From Polaromonas sp. (GTDB taxonomy: Bacteria > Pseudomonadota > Gammaproteobacteria > Burkholderiales > Burkholderiaceae_C): DNA of 38,664 nucleotides. A program made the translations under genes and the position numbers. The stretch spans positions 1 through 38,664 of the forward strand of contig JANXTM010000211.1 in assembly GCA_025352405.1 (NCBI GenBank), written 5' to 3'. The notes beneath the pieces are model-generated. The model had not been told where the DNA came from, did not search any database, and worked only from the letters and a program-made list of their open reading frames with translations. Position 1 is the first letter of the stretch. Each line of letters begins with the position of its first letter. Shown here one piece after another: positions 18,180 through 25,471 of this stretch.

Positions 18180-18261
18180 AACCCATCGGTAGGCGTGAGG
18201 ATTTTCCTACGTGCGGGGGCAGCTCTTTCCCACGTGCATACAGCCTGTGTCCCGATGGGTT
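18180..18261 (+). other. Candidate structured RNA/leader element upstream of the SlyB-like lipoprotein gene
   Basis: A perfect 10-bp pairing AACCCATCGG (18180-18189) with CCGATGGGTT (18252-18261) encloses further possible stems: GTAGG/CCTAC (from about 18189 to 18210) and ACGTG-rich arms around 18209-18237. The block starts 9 bases after the dut stop. No T-tract follows, so it is not a plain terminator. It could be part of the 3' end of the coaBC-dut mRNA or of the lipoprotein leader. I do not match it to a named RNA family. Confidence 0.4.
18202..18247 (+). promoter_or_regulatory. Candidate regulatory element shared by the two glycine-zipper lipoprotein genes
   Basis: TTTTCCTAC (18202-18210) and TACAGCCTG (18239-18247) have counterparts in the same order upstream of the lipoprotein gene at base 118 (224-263, minus strand). 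Here they lie inside the larger stem-closed element. Whether DNA or RNA carries the signal is not known. Confidence 0.25.
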
Positions 18262-18390
18262 CCTTACCATCGCGCGCTTTTAATCAGGGTTTGAAGGTAT
18301 TTATTCATCAATGGCTCTCTCAAGCAACCTCAAATTGCAACTCGGGAGTCTTTGGTGTCAGCCTTTCGACTTAATTTACAGGAGCTATCC

Positions 18391-18909
18391 ATGCACCCCA
18401 CTTACCGTTTGATGTCACTCGCTTTTTCGGCTGTCGCACTTGCCACCCTCGCTGCGTGTGCACCGATGAACGGCCCAATGAATTCGCCGGCGCAGGTATC
18501 CAGCTACCCGTCAACGTCCTACCCGGTATCAAACTATCCAAATCAGAATTCGCAGGGTAACTATGCCGAATACGGACGCATCATCAATGTAGAAGTTCTG
18601 CGCTCCCAAGGACAAGCTCAAGGATCTGGTCTGGGTGCCGTGCTGGGCGGGGTGGCAGGTGCGTTGGTTGGCAGCCAGATCGGCGGCGGTACGGGACGTA
18701 CCGGTGCGACAGTCGTTGGCGCCTTTGGGGGTGCAATCGCGGGCAATGCGATTGAAAAAAGTCGTAACCCTGTTTCAGGTGAATCGTATCGGGTCTCAGT
18801 CCAGCTTGACAACGGCGGTACGCGTGCTTACGAGGTCCCATCTTTCGGTGAACTGCGATCCGGTGATCGGGTAAGCATTGAAAATAATCAGATCTACCGA
18901 TTGCAGTAA
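18391..18909 (+). CDS. SlyB-like outer-membrane lipoprotein with glycine-zipper 2TM domain
   Basis: The 172-residue precursor has a signal peptide with lipobox LAAC (Cys at about 24), a Ser/Tyr/Pro/Asn-rich linker (about 30-65), the glycine-zipper pair (GLGAVLGGVAGALVGSQIGGG and GATVVGAFGGAIAGNAIE, about 80-125), and a small beta-rich C-terminal domain (SYRVSVQLDNGGTRAYEVPS..RSGDRVSIENNQIYRL). This is the layout of the SlyB/Pcp family of envelope lipoproteins, involved in outer-membrane integrity in enterics. AGGAG lies about 6 bases before ATG 18391. The roughly 220-base leader contains the structured element described separately. Confidence 0.9.
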   Translation: MHPTYRLMSLAFSAVALATLAACAPMNGPMNSPAQVSSYPSTSYPVSNYPNQNSQGNYAEYGRIINVEVLRSQGQAQGSGLGAVLGGVAGALVGSQIGGGTGRTGATVVGAFGGAIAGNAIEKSRNPVSGESYRVSVQLDNGGTRAYEVPSFGELRSGDRVSIENNQIYRLQ

Positions 18910-18922
18910 ATTTGCCCCGATG

Positions 18923-18948
18923 CCAAAAGACAGTCTCTTGCGAGAGAC
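18923..18948 (-). terminator. Weak hairpin between convergent lipoprotein and FKBP genes
   Basis: GTCTCT, loop TGCG, AGAGAC form a 6-bp stem (18933-18948). Read on the minus strand it is followed by TGTCTTTTGG, a short T-run that could end transcription of the FKBP gene; on the plus strand there is no T-tract. Confidence 0.45.
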
Positions 18949-18973
18949 AGTCCATTTGGCGCAATCAGCACGT

Positions 18974-19498
18974 TCAATGTAGCGTGGAGTTACCCATTGA
19001 CTGCGCCTCTAGCTTGAAAAAGCCAGTTCCCATTGAGCCTTTCCCAATTTCAGCTTCGCTCGCTGAACGCACCGACTCGACCTTCAGACTGAGCCGAATC
19101 GCGATTCCGGCCAGGGGGTGGTTGCCGTCCAGCACCACATGCTCGGGATAAATTTCAGTGACTGTGTAAATTTTCTCTTTTGGCATGTCGGCGGTCGTAC
19201 CTGCCGGAAGCGCGGTACCGTCAAAGGTCATGCCTTCTTCCAGTTCTAAGGGAAACAGCTTGCGAGGATCCAGAAAAACCAGGTTTTCATCGTAATCACC
19301 AAAAGCCTGGTCTGGCTCCAGATGTAAATCGAGGGAATCGCCAGCCTCGTGCCCTTGCAAAGTTTCTTCAATGCTTGCGAGCAAATCATCTCCGCCCAAT
19401 AAAAATTCGACGGGCTCGTCAAGCTCATCCAGCACTTCGCCCAGAGTGTCTTTTAGCGTCCAGGTGAGGGCAATAACGCATCGCGGAGTGATTTTCAT
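18974..19498 (-). CDS. SlyD-like FKBP-type peptidyl-prolyl cis-trans isomerase
   Basis: The 174-residue protein has the FKBP fold with the chaperone insert-in-flap domain typical of SlyD: N-terminal VIALTWTLKDTLGEVLDE, LLGGDDLLASIEETLQGHEAGD near 33-54, AFGDYDENLVF near 65-75, and the signature DGNHPLAG in the C-terminal part. SlyD proteins speed proline isomerisation and chaperone folding; the His/Cys-rich nickel-binding tail of enteric SlyD is absent, so a role in nickel delivery is unlikely. Its ATG at 19498 is only 14 bases from the divergent oxygenase start at 19513, so the promoters overlap coding sequence or are shared. Confidence 0.9.
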   Translation of the reverse strand: MKITPRCVIALTWTLKDTLGEVLDELDEPVEFLLGGDDLLASIEETLQGHEAGDSLDLHLEPDQAFGDYDENLVFLDPRKLFPLELEEGMTFDGTALPAGTTADMPKEKIYTVTEIYPEHVVLDGNHPLAGIAIRLSLKVESVRSASEAEIGKGSMGTGFFKLEAQSMGNSTLH

Positions 19499-19512
19499 CA
19501 GACAATTGTCCC

Positions 19513-20742
19513 ATGGATGTAAATCAACCCTTGTCCCTTCTCGCTGGTTTGACCCCTGCTCAATTCATGCGCCGCCATTGGCAGAAAAAACCTTTGCTGG
19601 TTCGGGCTGCGCTGCCTGACTTCAAACCTGTACTAAGCCGATCGGAGCTGTTTAAGCTGGCTGCGCGGGCGGAGGTAGAGTCGAGACTGATCGTTCAAAA
19701 CAATGCCGACTGGCGTATGACGCAAGGCCCGTTTGCGCCACGCAGCCTGCCCGCCCTCAACAAAACTGCCTGGACGCTGCTGGTGCAGGGCGTTGACCTG
19801 CATGACCAGAAGGCGTATCAGTTGCTGCAGCAATTTCGGTTTTTACCTGATGCGCGGCTCGACGATCTGATGATCTCGTTTGCCACGCCGGGCGGCGGTG
19901 TGGGGCCGCACTTTGACAGCTATGACGTTTTTCTATTGCAGGTTAGTGGCTGCCGACGCTGGAAAATAAGTAAGCAAAAAGACCTGACACTGCAGCCGGA
20001 CGTACCGCTCAAAATTCTGCAAAACTTTGCGGCCGAGGAGGAGTTTGTGCTGGAGGCTGGCGACATGCTTTACCTGCCGCCCCGTTACGCTCATGAGGGA
20101 ATTGCCGAGGTGGCCGTGGACGGCAACGGCAAGGTGCTTGATTGCATGACCTACTCGGTTGGGTTTCGTGCCCCGGCAAAGCGTGAGCTGGCGGCAGAGT
20201 TGCTGCATCGTCTGGCTGAATTTTCCGAAGATGATGAAGATGCTCCTGTCGGTGTTTCAGGCCGCGGGGGCCGAAGCCCGCGACGTTATCGAGACCCCGA
20301 GCAACTGGCAACTACCACACCCGGCGCGGTGCCTGAGGGTCTGGCGGCATTTGCCACACAGGCAGTTCTTGAGGCATTACAAGACCCGCTCGCCGTGGCC
20401 TGCGCACTGGGAGAGTACATGACCGAGGTGAAATCTTCGGTGTGGTTTGGTGAGGTGACGGTATCTTGGGACCCGCAGGAAACGGTGAGCCTCTGCCTGG
20501 CACCGCAGACAAAAATGCTATACGACGCACACCATGTCTTTATCAACGGTGAAAGTTATCTTGCCAAGGGCGCAGATGCCCGGCTGATGCAGCGTCTTGC
20601 CGATCAACGCAAGCTGGTTCCCGTCGAGCTTGCCAAAGCGAGTCTTTCAGCGCGAAGCCTGCTGACAGACTGGCATGACGCTGGGTGGCTGGTAGCTGTC
20701 CCACAGTTGACAAAGAAACACGGCAATGAACCTGGACGATAA
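19513..20742 (+). CDS. RoxA/YcfD-type JmjC cupin oxygenase (probable 50S protein L16 arginine hydroxylase)
   Basis: The 409-residue protein has the Fe(II)/2-oxoglutarate oxygenase core: His133 and Asp135 in GPHFDSYDVFLLQ and His194 in PPRYAHEG form the expected iron triad. The N-terminal LTPAQFMRRHWQKKPLLVRAAL block is the hallmark of cupin_4/JmjC ribosomal oxygenases. The E. coli homologue YcfD hydroxylates an arginine of ribosomal protein L16; that activity is inferred here by family. A low-complexity acidic then Arg-rich segment (about 238-262, SEDDEDAP to GRSPRRYRD) lengthens the dimerisation region compared with YcfD (373 residues). The C-terminus overlaps the next gene by 17 bases. No ribosome-binding site is visible before ATG 19513. 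Confidence 0.88.
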   Translation: MDVNQPLSLLAGLTPAQFMRRHWQKKPLLVRAALPDFKPVLSRSELFKLAARAEVESRLIVQNNADWRMTQGPFAPRSLPALNKTAWTLLVQGVDLHDQKAYQLLQQFRFLPDARLDDLMISFATPGGGVGPHFDSYDVFLLQVSGCRRWKISKQKDLTLQPDVPLKILQNFAAEEEFVLEAGDMLYLPPRYAHEGIAEVAVDGNGKVLDCMTYSVGFRAPAKRELAAELLHRLAEFSEDDEDAPVGVSGRGGRSPRRYRDPEQLATTTPGAVPEGLAAFATQAVLEALQDPLAVACALGEYMTEVKSSVWFGEVTVSWDPQETVSLCLAPQTKMLYDAHHVFINGESYLAKGADARLMQRLADQRKLVPVELAKASLSARSLLTDWHDAGWLVAVPQLTKKHGNEPGR

Positions 20743-21241
20743 CCAGGCCCCGACTTTGCCTATCCTGCTGGAAGGGCGGTTTGCCGGGCCCAGTGAGTTT
20801 TCCGCGCTGATCCGGCAGGCGTTTGTAAATGCGGCGGCACATGGCTGGCGTGAAATCATTCTGAGTGACAGCAGCTTTGAAGACTGGCCGCTCGGGGAGC
20901 GTGGTGTGGCGCAATCACTTAACGATTGGTCGCGGTCGGGCCGCAGGCTGACCATGCTGGCCAAAAGTTACGACGAGGTCGTGCGCCGCCATGCGCGTTT
21001 TGTGACGTGGCGACGAGCCTGGGCACACATTGTCGACTGTCGCAAAAATGTGGTGCTGCCAGCGGACGACCTGCCCAGCGCGCTGTGGAGTCCGGCATGG
21101 GTTTTTCAAAGGTTTGATCTCGCCCGCAGCACGGGTATTGCCGGTTCGGAGCCGTCACGACGCGTGATGTTGAAAGAGCGTCTGGACGAGTGTTTTCGAA
21201 AAAGTTCCCCGGCTTTCCCAGCCACCACGCTCGGAATTTAA
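20726..21241 (+). CDS. Conserved-looking protein of unknown function, coupled to the RoxA-like gene
   Basis: I do not recognise this 171-residue protein. It is predicted cytosolic with no signal peptide or membrane segment, mixed alpha/beta, with conserved-looking blocks GWREIILSDSSFEDWPLGERGVAQSL near 41-66, RLTMLAKSYDEVVRRHARFVTWRRAWAH near 74-101, and Trp-rich PSALWSPAWVFQRFD near 116-130. The ATG at 20726 lies 17 bases inside the 3' end of the oxygenase gene, so translation is probably coupled and a joint role is likely. Codon use is like its neighbours. A regulatory or partner role for the oxygenase is an inference from overlap alone. Confidence 0.75.
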   Translation: MNLDDNQAPTLPILLEGRFAGPSEFSALIRQAFVNAAAHGWREIILSDSSFEDWPLGERGVAQSLNDWSRSGRRLTMLAKSYDEVVRRHARFVTWRRAWAHIVDCRKNVVLPADDLPSALWSPAWVFQRFDLARSTGIAGSEPSRRVMLKERLDECFRKSSPAFPATTLGI

Positions 21242-21357
21242 GCAATTAATGGCCAAAAATAACATTTGGGCACCAAAAGTGTGGTTTTTTCATGGTTTCC
21301 CCCCTTGAGACTTGCTTTATGAAAGCGCACGCATTCTGTGCACACTCAAAACCCCCT

Positions 21358-21438
21358 ATAATTTAAAGTTGGGTGGAAGAGCTCGAGTCCTTCTACCCAG
21401 TCGAAACATGGCTCAAATCACTCGATTCGGGTTTTTTT
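21358..21438 (+). promoter_or_regulatory. Promoter -10 box and structured leader of the alanine-rich lipoprotein gene
   Basis: TATAAT stands at 21358-21363; the -35 region is weak (TTCTGT at 21335-21340, 17-base spacer). Just downstream GGGTGGAAG (21372-21380) pairs with CTTCTACCC (21391-21399), a 9-bp stem with one G-U pair. The ACCC arm could also pair, with CGAA at 21403-21406, to TTCGGGT (21426-21432), which runs into a T-tract ending at 21438. This gives the look of two mutually exclusive structures or of a short terminated RNA ahead of the gene. The rest of 21242-21484 holds nothing else recognisable. Confidence 0.45.
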
Positions 21439-21484
21439 GACAGTTTCCGGAAATTGTTTTCTTTAATCATCAAGGATAGTACAA

Positions 21485-21811
21485 ATGAACAAATCTCTCG
21501 TCCTGGCAGCCGTTGTTGCAGCCATCGCCCTGGCTGCTTGCGGTAAGAAAGAAGAAGCTCCTGCACCAGCTCCTGCGCCTATGGCTGCACCAGCTCCTGC
21601 ACCGGCTCCTGCTGCTGAAGCCGCCGCTGGCGCCGCTTCTGCTGCTGCTGGTGCCGCTATGCAAGCTTCATCCGCTGCTGGCGCTGCTGTCGACGCATCC
21701 AAAGATGCCGCTGGTGCTGCTAAAGACGCTGCTGGCGCTGCTAAAGATGCTGCTGGCGCCGCCGCTGACGCTGCCAAGAAGGCTGCTGAAGCCGCTGCTC
21801 CAAAGAAGTAA
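21485..21811 (+). CDS. Small alanine-rich lipoprotein with AAGAAKD-type repeats
   Basis: The 108-residue precursor has a signal peptide with lipobox LAAC (Cys19) followed by GKKEEAPAPAPAP. The mature chain is almost only Ala, Pro, Lys, Asp, Gly and Ser: a Pro-Ala stretch (about 24-43), then an amphipathic, predicted helical region with the repeated heptad KDAAGAA (about 75-95) and a basic end. It resembles abundant Ala-rich, LEA-like or Lpp-like structural lipoproteins, but the function is unknown. AAGGA lies 8 bases before the ATG. A recognisable promoter and strong terminator make it a single-gene unit, suggesting high independent expression. Confidence 0.88.
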   Translation: MNKSLVLAAVVAAIALAACGKKEEAPAPAPAPMAAPAPAPAPAAEAAAGAASAAAGAAMQASSAAGAAVDASKDAAGAAKDAAGAAKDAAGAAADAAKKAAEAAAPKK

Positions 21812-21824
21812 TTCTTTGAGCTTC

Positions 21825-21853
21825 AAAAAAAGCCGCCTTCGGGCGGTTTTTTT
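21825..21853 (+). terminator. Strong Rho-independent terminator after the alanine-rich lipoprotein gene
   Basis: A7 (21825-21831), CCGCC, tetraloop TTCG, GGCGG and T7 (21847-21853) form a classic stable stem with a U-tract. Being symmetric in A and T runs it can also act for the convergent metallo-hydrolase gene. Confidence 0.95.
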
Positions 21854-21898
21854 ATGCCTTGGTTTTTTCTCTCTTAATTGAACAGCGTTGGCGTTTCT

Positions 21899-22672
21899 CT
21901 AACTCGTCAACCAGCTTGTACCGTTGCCAGGTGTGGCAACAACGATATCATTCGGGCGGCACGAGAGCGCGCTGGCCAAAACATCTTGCACCAGCGTTGA
22001 GTGGTTGTTTTGTTCGCTCAAATGAGCTGCCACCACCTGCTTGAGACCTTGATGCATCACCTTCGAGGCAATCTCTGCCGCTTCCCGGTTGGACAAATGG
22101 CCATACAAGCCCCCTACGCGCCGCTTTAAAAATGCTGGGTAAGCCGATTGCGCCAGCATGTCAGTGTCGTGGTTGCACTCAAGCATGAGTGCACTACAGC
22201 CTTGCAAATGCGCTAAAACATGCGCTGTGGCGTGCCCCAAGTCGGTCAAAATGCCAAGTTTGGCGGACCCATCGGTGCAGCTGAGCTGCAGCGGCTCCCT
22301 CGCGTCGTGCGGTACCGTGAATGGCATGAGCTGCAGCTCCGCCAAGTCAATCGCTATGCTGTCACTGGCTACACCCAGCAAGCCGTCAAAGTCGGGTGAC
22401 CCTAGCGCAGCGTAGGTGCCGCGGCTCATCCACACTGGGATCCTGTAACGCAGTGCAAAAGAACGCGCGCAGCCAATGTGGTCGGCATGCTCATGCGTGA
22501 TGAAAAGTGCGCTGATGTTCTCCGGCTGCACACCGGCTTGCGCCAGCCGGAAGGTGAGGTGTTTCAGCCCCAACCCACAGTCGACCAGCACCCGCACAGT
22601 CCGCAAGCCGGTGGCCTCTACCAGGGTTGAATTACCTGTACTTCCACTTCCCAGATTTTTAAATCTCAACAC
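21899..22672 (-). CDS. MBL-fold metallo-hydrolase, YycJ/WalJ-like
   Basis: The 257-residue protein begins FKNLGSGSTGNSTLVE, typical of YycJ-like proteins, and carries the metallo-beta-lactamase metal motif HEHADH at 60-65 (His60, His62, Asp64, His65). Downstream are ECNHD, which includes a probable metal-binding residue region, and GHLSN. Related proteins are nucleases; Bacillus YycJ has 5'-3' exonuclease activity, but the role here is inferred only. The start is GTG at 22672, which begins the conserved strand; no better ATG exists. It lies 39 bases after bamC in the dapA-bamC-MBL operon. Confidence 0.9.
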   Translation of the reverse strand: MLRFKNLGSGSTGNSTLVEATGLRTVRVLVDCGLGLKHLTFRLAQAGVQPENISALFITHEHADHIGCARSFALRYRIPVWMSRGTYAALGSPDFDGLLGVASDSIAIDLAELQLMPFTVPHDAREPLQLSCTDGSAKLGILTDLGHATAHVLAHLQGCSALMLECNHDTDMLAQSAYPAFLKRRVGGLYGHLSNREAAEIASKVMHQGLKQVVAAHLSEQNNHSTLVQDVLASALSCRPNDIVVATPGNGTSWLTS

Positions 22673-22711
22673 GGTGTCAAAAACTGCAGGCGGTGACCGC
22701 CTTGCGGCCGG

Positions 22712-23851
22712 TTATTTCAAGTCGTCAGCAAGGACCTGAACGATCCGCTGTGCATTGGCCGTTGTATCGACTACGCCCTGATCATTAAGGACGGAAACGG
22801 TGGTGGCCTCGCCCTGGCTCTTCACGGACACGCGGTACTTCAAAGGAGGTGTCGCAGCAGTTGAGCTGAAAAGCTTACTCAGAAAGCCTGGCTCTTTTTT
22901 GTCTGTCGTGGGGTCCACATAGCGTACGAAGTAAGTGCCTTTTGCGCGGTCGCGGTCTTCTACCGTGAAGCCCGTGCGGTCAAGTGCCAGTCCGACCCGG
23001 CGCCAGGCGCGGTCAAAACCTTCGTCGATTTGCACGGTCGGTGCACCGTTGACGCTGACGATGCGCGATGTGGGTTTGCTGACGCCACTGGCAATCAAGA
23101 CCTTGGACTGCTCTTGGCTGACACCGATCTTGACCATCAAGCGGCGTAAAAATTCAGCTTCAAGTTCAGGATCTGAAGGGCGAGTTTGCCAGACCGTGCT
23201 GTCGCCTTTGCTGCTACCAACCGCACCGGTTAAAACCTCCACCATGCCCCGATGGCTGACATAGATTTCGGTACCGCCAGTGGCGTTACGTTCCAGACGT
23301 GTACGAAATTTATCCCGCTCACCCGTGGAGTACAAACCTTCCAAAACCTTGCCAATGGATTGACGAATGAAATCCTGTGGCAATTTGGCCCGATTCTCGG
23401 CGAAATCGGTTTCCATGATGCCCAGGTTTTCCTGATCAAGCGATAACAAGAAACCGTTTTCCAGCCAGAAGTCACGTACCGGGCCCCAAAGCTTGTCCGC
23501 CGGGCGATTGACTACCAGCCAGCGCTGGTTGCCGCTGCGCTCAATCCGTACATCACCAATCGAAGTCGCGGCTGTTGGCACCGATGGTGCGACCTGGCCA
23601 ACCTGGTATCCGCTGGCCGTGACCGGCGCACCGGGCACCACGTAGCGCGTGTCTTTTGACAGCTGTGTCAAATCTGGCGGAATATCCAGCGACGGCCCCG
23701 TCTTGCCAGAAGATTTGTAATCAATTTTTTCACCCTGAAGCATTTCGCTCAGGCTGGAGCAACCTGCAAGCATCGTGAGGACAGCCAGCGTGACGGCGGT
23801 AGCGGCAGTTTTTACGTTTGATGCGCTGGTGCGCTTTTGCAATGTCTTCAC
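22712..23851 (-). CDS. bamC: Outer-membrane protein assembly factor BamC (lipoprotein)
   Basis: BamC (NlpB/DapX) is a lipoprotein of the BAM complex that inserts beta-barrel proteins into the outer membrane. The 379-residue precursor has a signal peptide ending in lipobox LAGC (Cys31), the extended unstructured N-terminal segment that in E. coli binds BamD (here CSSLSEMLQGEKIDYKSS), and two helix-grip domains (about 105-215 and 265-375). The start is GTG at 23851, with AAGGAA 7 bases upstream on the minus strand; a longer reading from 23884 would begin inside the dapA 3' end and has no such site. It lies 17 bases after the dapA stop, the conserved dapA-bamC arrangement. Confidence 0.93.
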   Translation of the reverse strand: MKTLQKRTSASNVKTAATAVTLAVLTMLAGCSSLSEMLQGEKIDYKSSGKTGPSLDIPPDLTQLSKDTRYVVPGAPVTASGYQVGQVAPSVPTAATSIGDVRIERSGNQRWLVVNRPADKLWGPVRDFWLENGFLLSLDQENLGIMETDFAENRAKLPQDFIRQSIGKVLEGLYSTGERDKFRTRLERNATGGTEIYVSHRGMVEVLTGAVGSSKGDSTVWQTRPSDPELEAEFLRRLMVKIGVSQEQSKVLIASGVSKPTSRIVSVNGAPTVQIDEGFDRAWRRVGLALDRTGFTVEDRDRAKGTYFVRYVDPTTDKKEPGFLSKLFSSTAATPPLKYRVSVKSQGEATTVSVLNDQGVVDTTANAQRIVQVLADDLK

Positions 23852-23868
23852 TTGGGTTTCCTTAAAAA

Positions 23869-24753
23869 TCAGACCAGACCGCAATGGCGCAGCGCGCCTT
23901 CAACGGTTGCTTCATTGGATGCTTCCAGCGGCGTCATGGGAAGGCGCAGGGTTGGGCCGCACAGACCCATACGTGCCATGGCCCATTTAACGGGTATGGG
24001 GTTGGCTTCCACAAACAGGTGTTTGTGCAGCGGCAGAAGTTGCATTTGCAGCTTCATGGCGAGCCCGGCGTTGCCCGCGATAGCTGCCGTGCACAGCTCG
24101 TGCATCAATCGGGGTGCCACATTGGCGGTGACGCTAACGTTTCCCTGGCCTCCACAAAGCATCAAAGCCACAGCGGTCGGGTCATCGCCGGAATACACCG
24201 CGAAGCCTTCGGGCACTTCTTTGATCAGCCACTGCGCGCGCTCAATGTTGCCAGTAGCTTCCTTGATGCCCACAATACCGGGCACTTGAGCCAGGCGTAA
24301 AACGGTGGCATGCACCATATCAGCCACGCTCCGGCCCGGTACGTTGTAAAGCACGCAGGGCAGGTCTCCGACGGCTTCGGCAATTGCCTTGAAATGCTGG
24401 TACTGGCCTTCCTGAGTGGGCTTGTTGTAATACGGCACAACCTGCAATTGGCAGTCCGCGCCCACCTGTTTGGCAAATCTGGCCAGTTCAATGGCCTCGG
24501 CCGTTGAGTTGGCGCCGCAGCCCGCCATGATAGGCACGCGTTTGGCGGCCTGCTCGACGGACACGCGGATGATCTCGCAGTGCTCTTCAACATTGACAGT
24601 AGGTGATTCACCAGTGGTGCCCACCACGCCAATGCAGTCCGTGCCCTCGGCGATATGCCAGTCCACCAGCTTGCGCAGCGTTGGGTAGTCCACGCTGCCA
24701 TCAAGGTGTAAAGGCGTTGCCAGTGCAACAATGCTGCCGGTAATGGTTTTCAT
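23869..24753 (-). CDS. dapA: 4-hydroxy-tetrahydrodipicolinate synthase
   Basis: DapA condenses pyruvate with aspartate semialdehyde, the first committed step to diaminopimelate and lysine. The 294-residue TIM-barrel enzyme has Thr46-Thr47 ([11 protein letters not shown]), Tyr136 (LYNVPGR) and Schiff-base Lys164 (VGIKEATGN), with Arg141 in the pyruvate/ASA site. Full length. ATG 24753 has only a weak ribosome-binding site. First gene of the dapA-bamC-MBL set. Confidence 0.97.
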   Translation of the reverse strand: MKTITGSIVALATPLHLDGSVDYPTLRKLVDWHIAEGTDCIGVVGTTGESPTVNVEEHCEIIRVSVEQAAKRVPIMAGCGANSTAEAIELARFAKQVGADCQLQVVPYYNKPTQEGQYQHFKAIAEAVGDLPCVLYNVPGRSVADMVHATVLRLAQVPGIVGIKEATGNIERAQWLIKEVPEGFAVYSGDDPTAVALMLCGGQGNVSVTANVAPRLMHELCTAAIAGNAGLAMKLQMQLLPLHKHLFVEANPIPVKWAMARMGLCGPTLRLPMTPLEASNEATVEGALRHCGLV

Positions 24754-24847
24754 GTCTTGTGGTTTACTTTTAAGGCTTTGAATGAGGGTGTCGCTAAATG
24801 GTCATCCCAATCAGCACCGCAGGTCAATTCTGCATTCTACCCAGAGC

Positions 24848-25471
24848 CTACGGCAGTCCATAGCGCGGCACATTGATCGCCTGGGTGCTGTGCAGTTCAG
24901 GCAAACCCGATGCGCAGACTGTTTCGCGTACAGCCGCTATGCGTTGCACAAAGCGCGCTGAGTGGCGCTCTGGCCCGGCGTGAAAACCATCTTCAAAAGC
25001 CACGATGCGCAGACCACGACACACTTCCAGCAATTCGCCAGTGCGCAGCAGGAAATCCGGACGGGAAGGCTTGCCGACGGTCTCGTTACCCTGGGTAAAT
25101 GTTTCGTAAATCAGCACGCCGCTGGGTGCCAGGCTGGCCAGTAAGGTTGGCATCAGGGCGCGCCAGAGGTAGTTGGTCACCACCACTGCGTCAAACTGCC
25201 TGCCTGCAAAAGGCCAAGGGCCATTTTCAATGTCGGCAACCACTGCTTCGTACCTGTCGCCCGGGAACGGAATGGTTCCTGCTATTGAATCAATAGCGTT
25301 TTGGCTAATATCTACCATGGCAAGGGCATGGTTCCGCTCATAAAACCAACGTGCATGGCGGCCGCGTCCGCAGGCCACGTCGAGCACCACGCCTTGCGGC
25401 TTGATGAGGTGCGCCCAGCGTTGTATCCACGCTGATGGCAGCTCCAGGCTATGTGAGAGATCGGTTTTCAA
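24848..25471 (-). CDS. Class I SAM-dependent methyltransferase (small, TehB-like), substrate unknown
   Basis: The product has SAM motif I VVLDVACGRGRHARWF, a motif II region LAMVDIS, VVADIENGPWPF and the FDAVVVTNYLWRALMPTL block, followed by GVLIYETFTQGNETVGKPSRP, a pattern of small tellurite-resistance/thiopurine-like methyltransferases. The start is uncertain: I prefer TTG at 25471, which overlaps the SDR stop by 4 bases (TTGA) and gives 207 residues; an in-frame start at 25546 would add 25 residues encoded within the SDR gene. It is coupled to the SDR gene upstream. A possible decayed copy of the dispersed repeat core lies within it at 25281-25297. Substrate unknown. Confidence 0.82.
   Translation of the reverse strand: MKTDLSHSLELPSAWIQRWAHLIKPQGVVLDVACGRGRHARWFYERNHALAMVDISQNAIDSIAGTIPFPGDRYEAVVADIENGPWPFAGRQFDAVVVTNYLWRALMPTLLASLAPSGVLIYETFTQGNETVGKPSRPDFLLRTGELLEVCRGLRIVAFEDGFHAGPERHSARFVQRIAAVRETVCASGLPELHSTQAINVPRYGLP
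25281..25297 (+). repeat. Possible decayed fifth copy of the dispersed repeat (hairpin core only)
   Basis: GCTATTGAATCAATAGC matches the hairpin core of the 9534 copy at 14 of 17 positions. The bases that follow (GTTTTGGC) only loosely resemble the ATTTAGCC of true copies. It lies in the methyltransferase coding region (residues around NAIDSIAG) and could be a coincidence. Confidence 0.3.
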
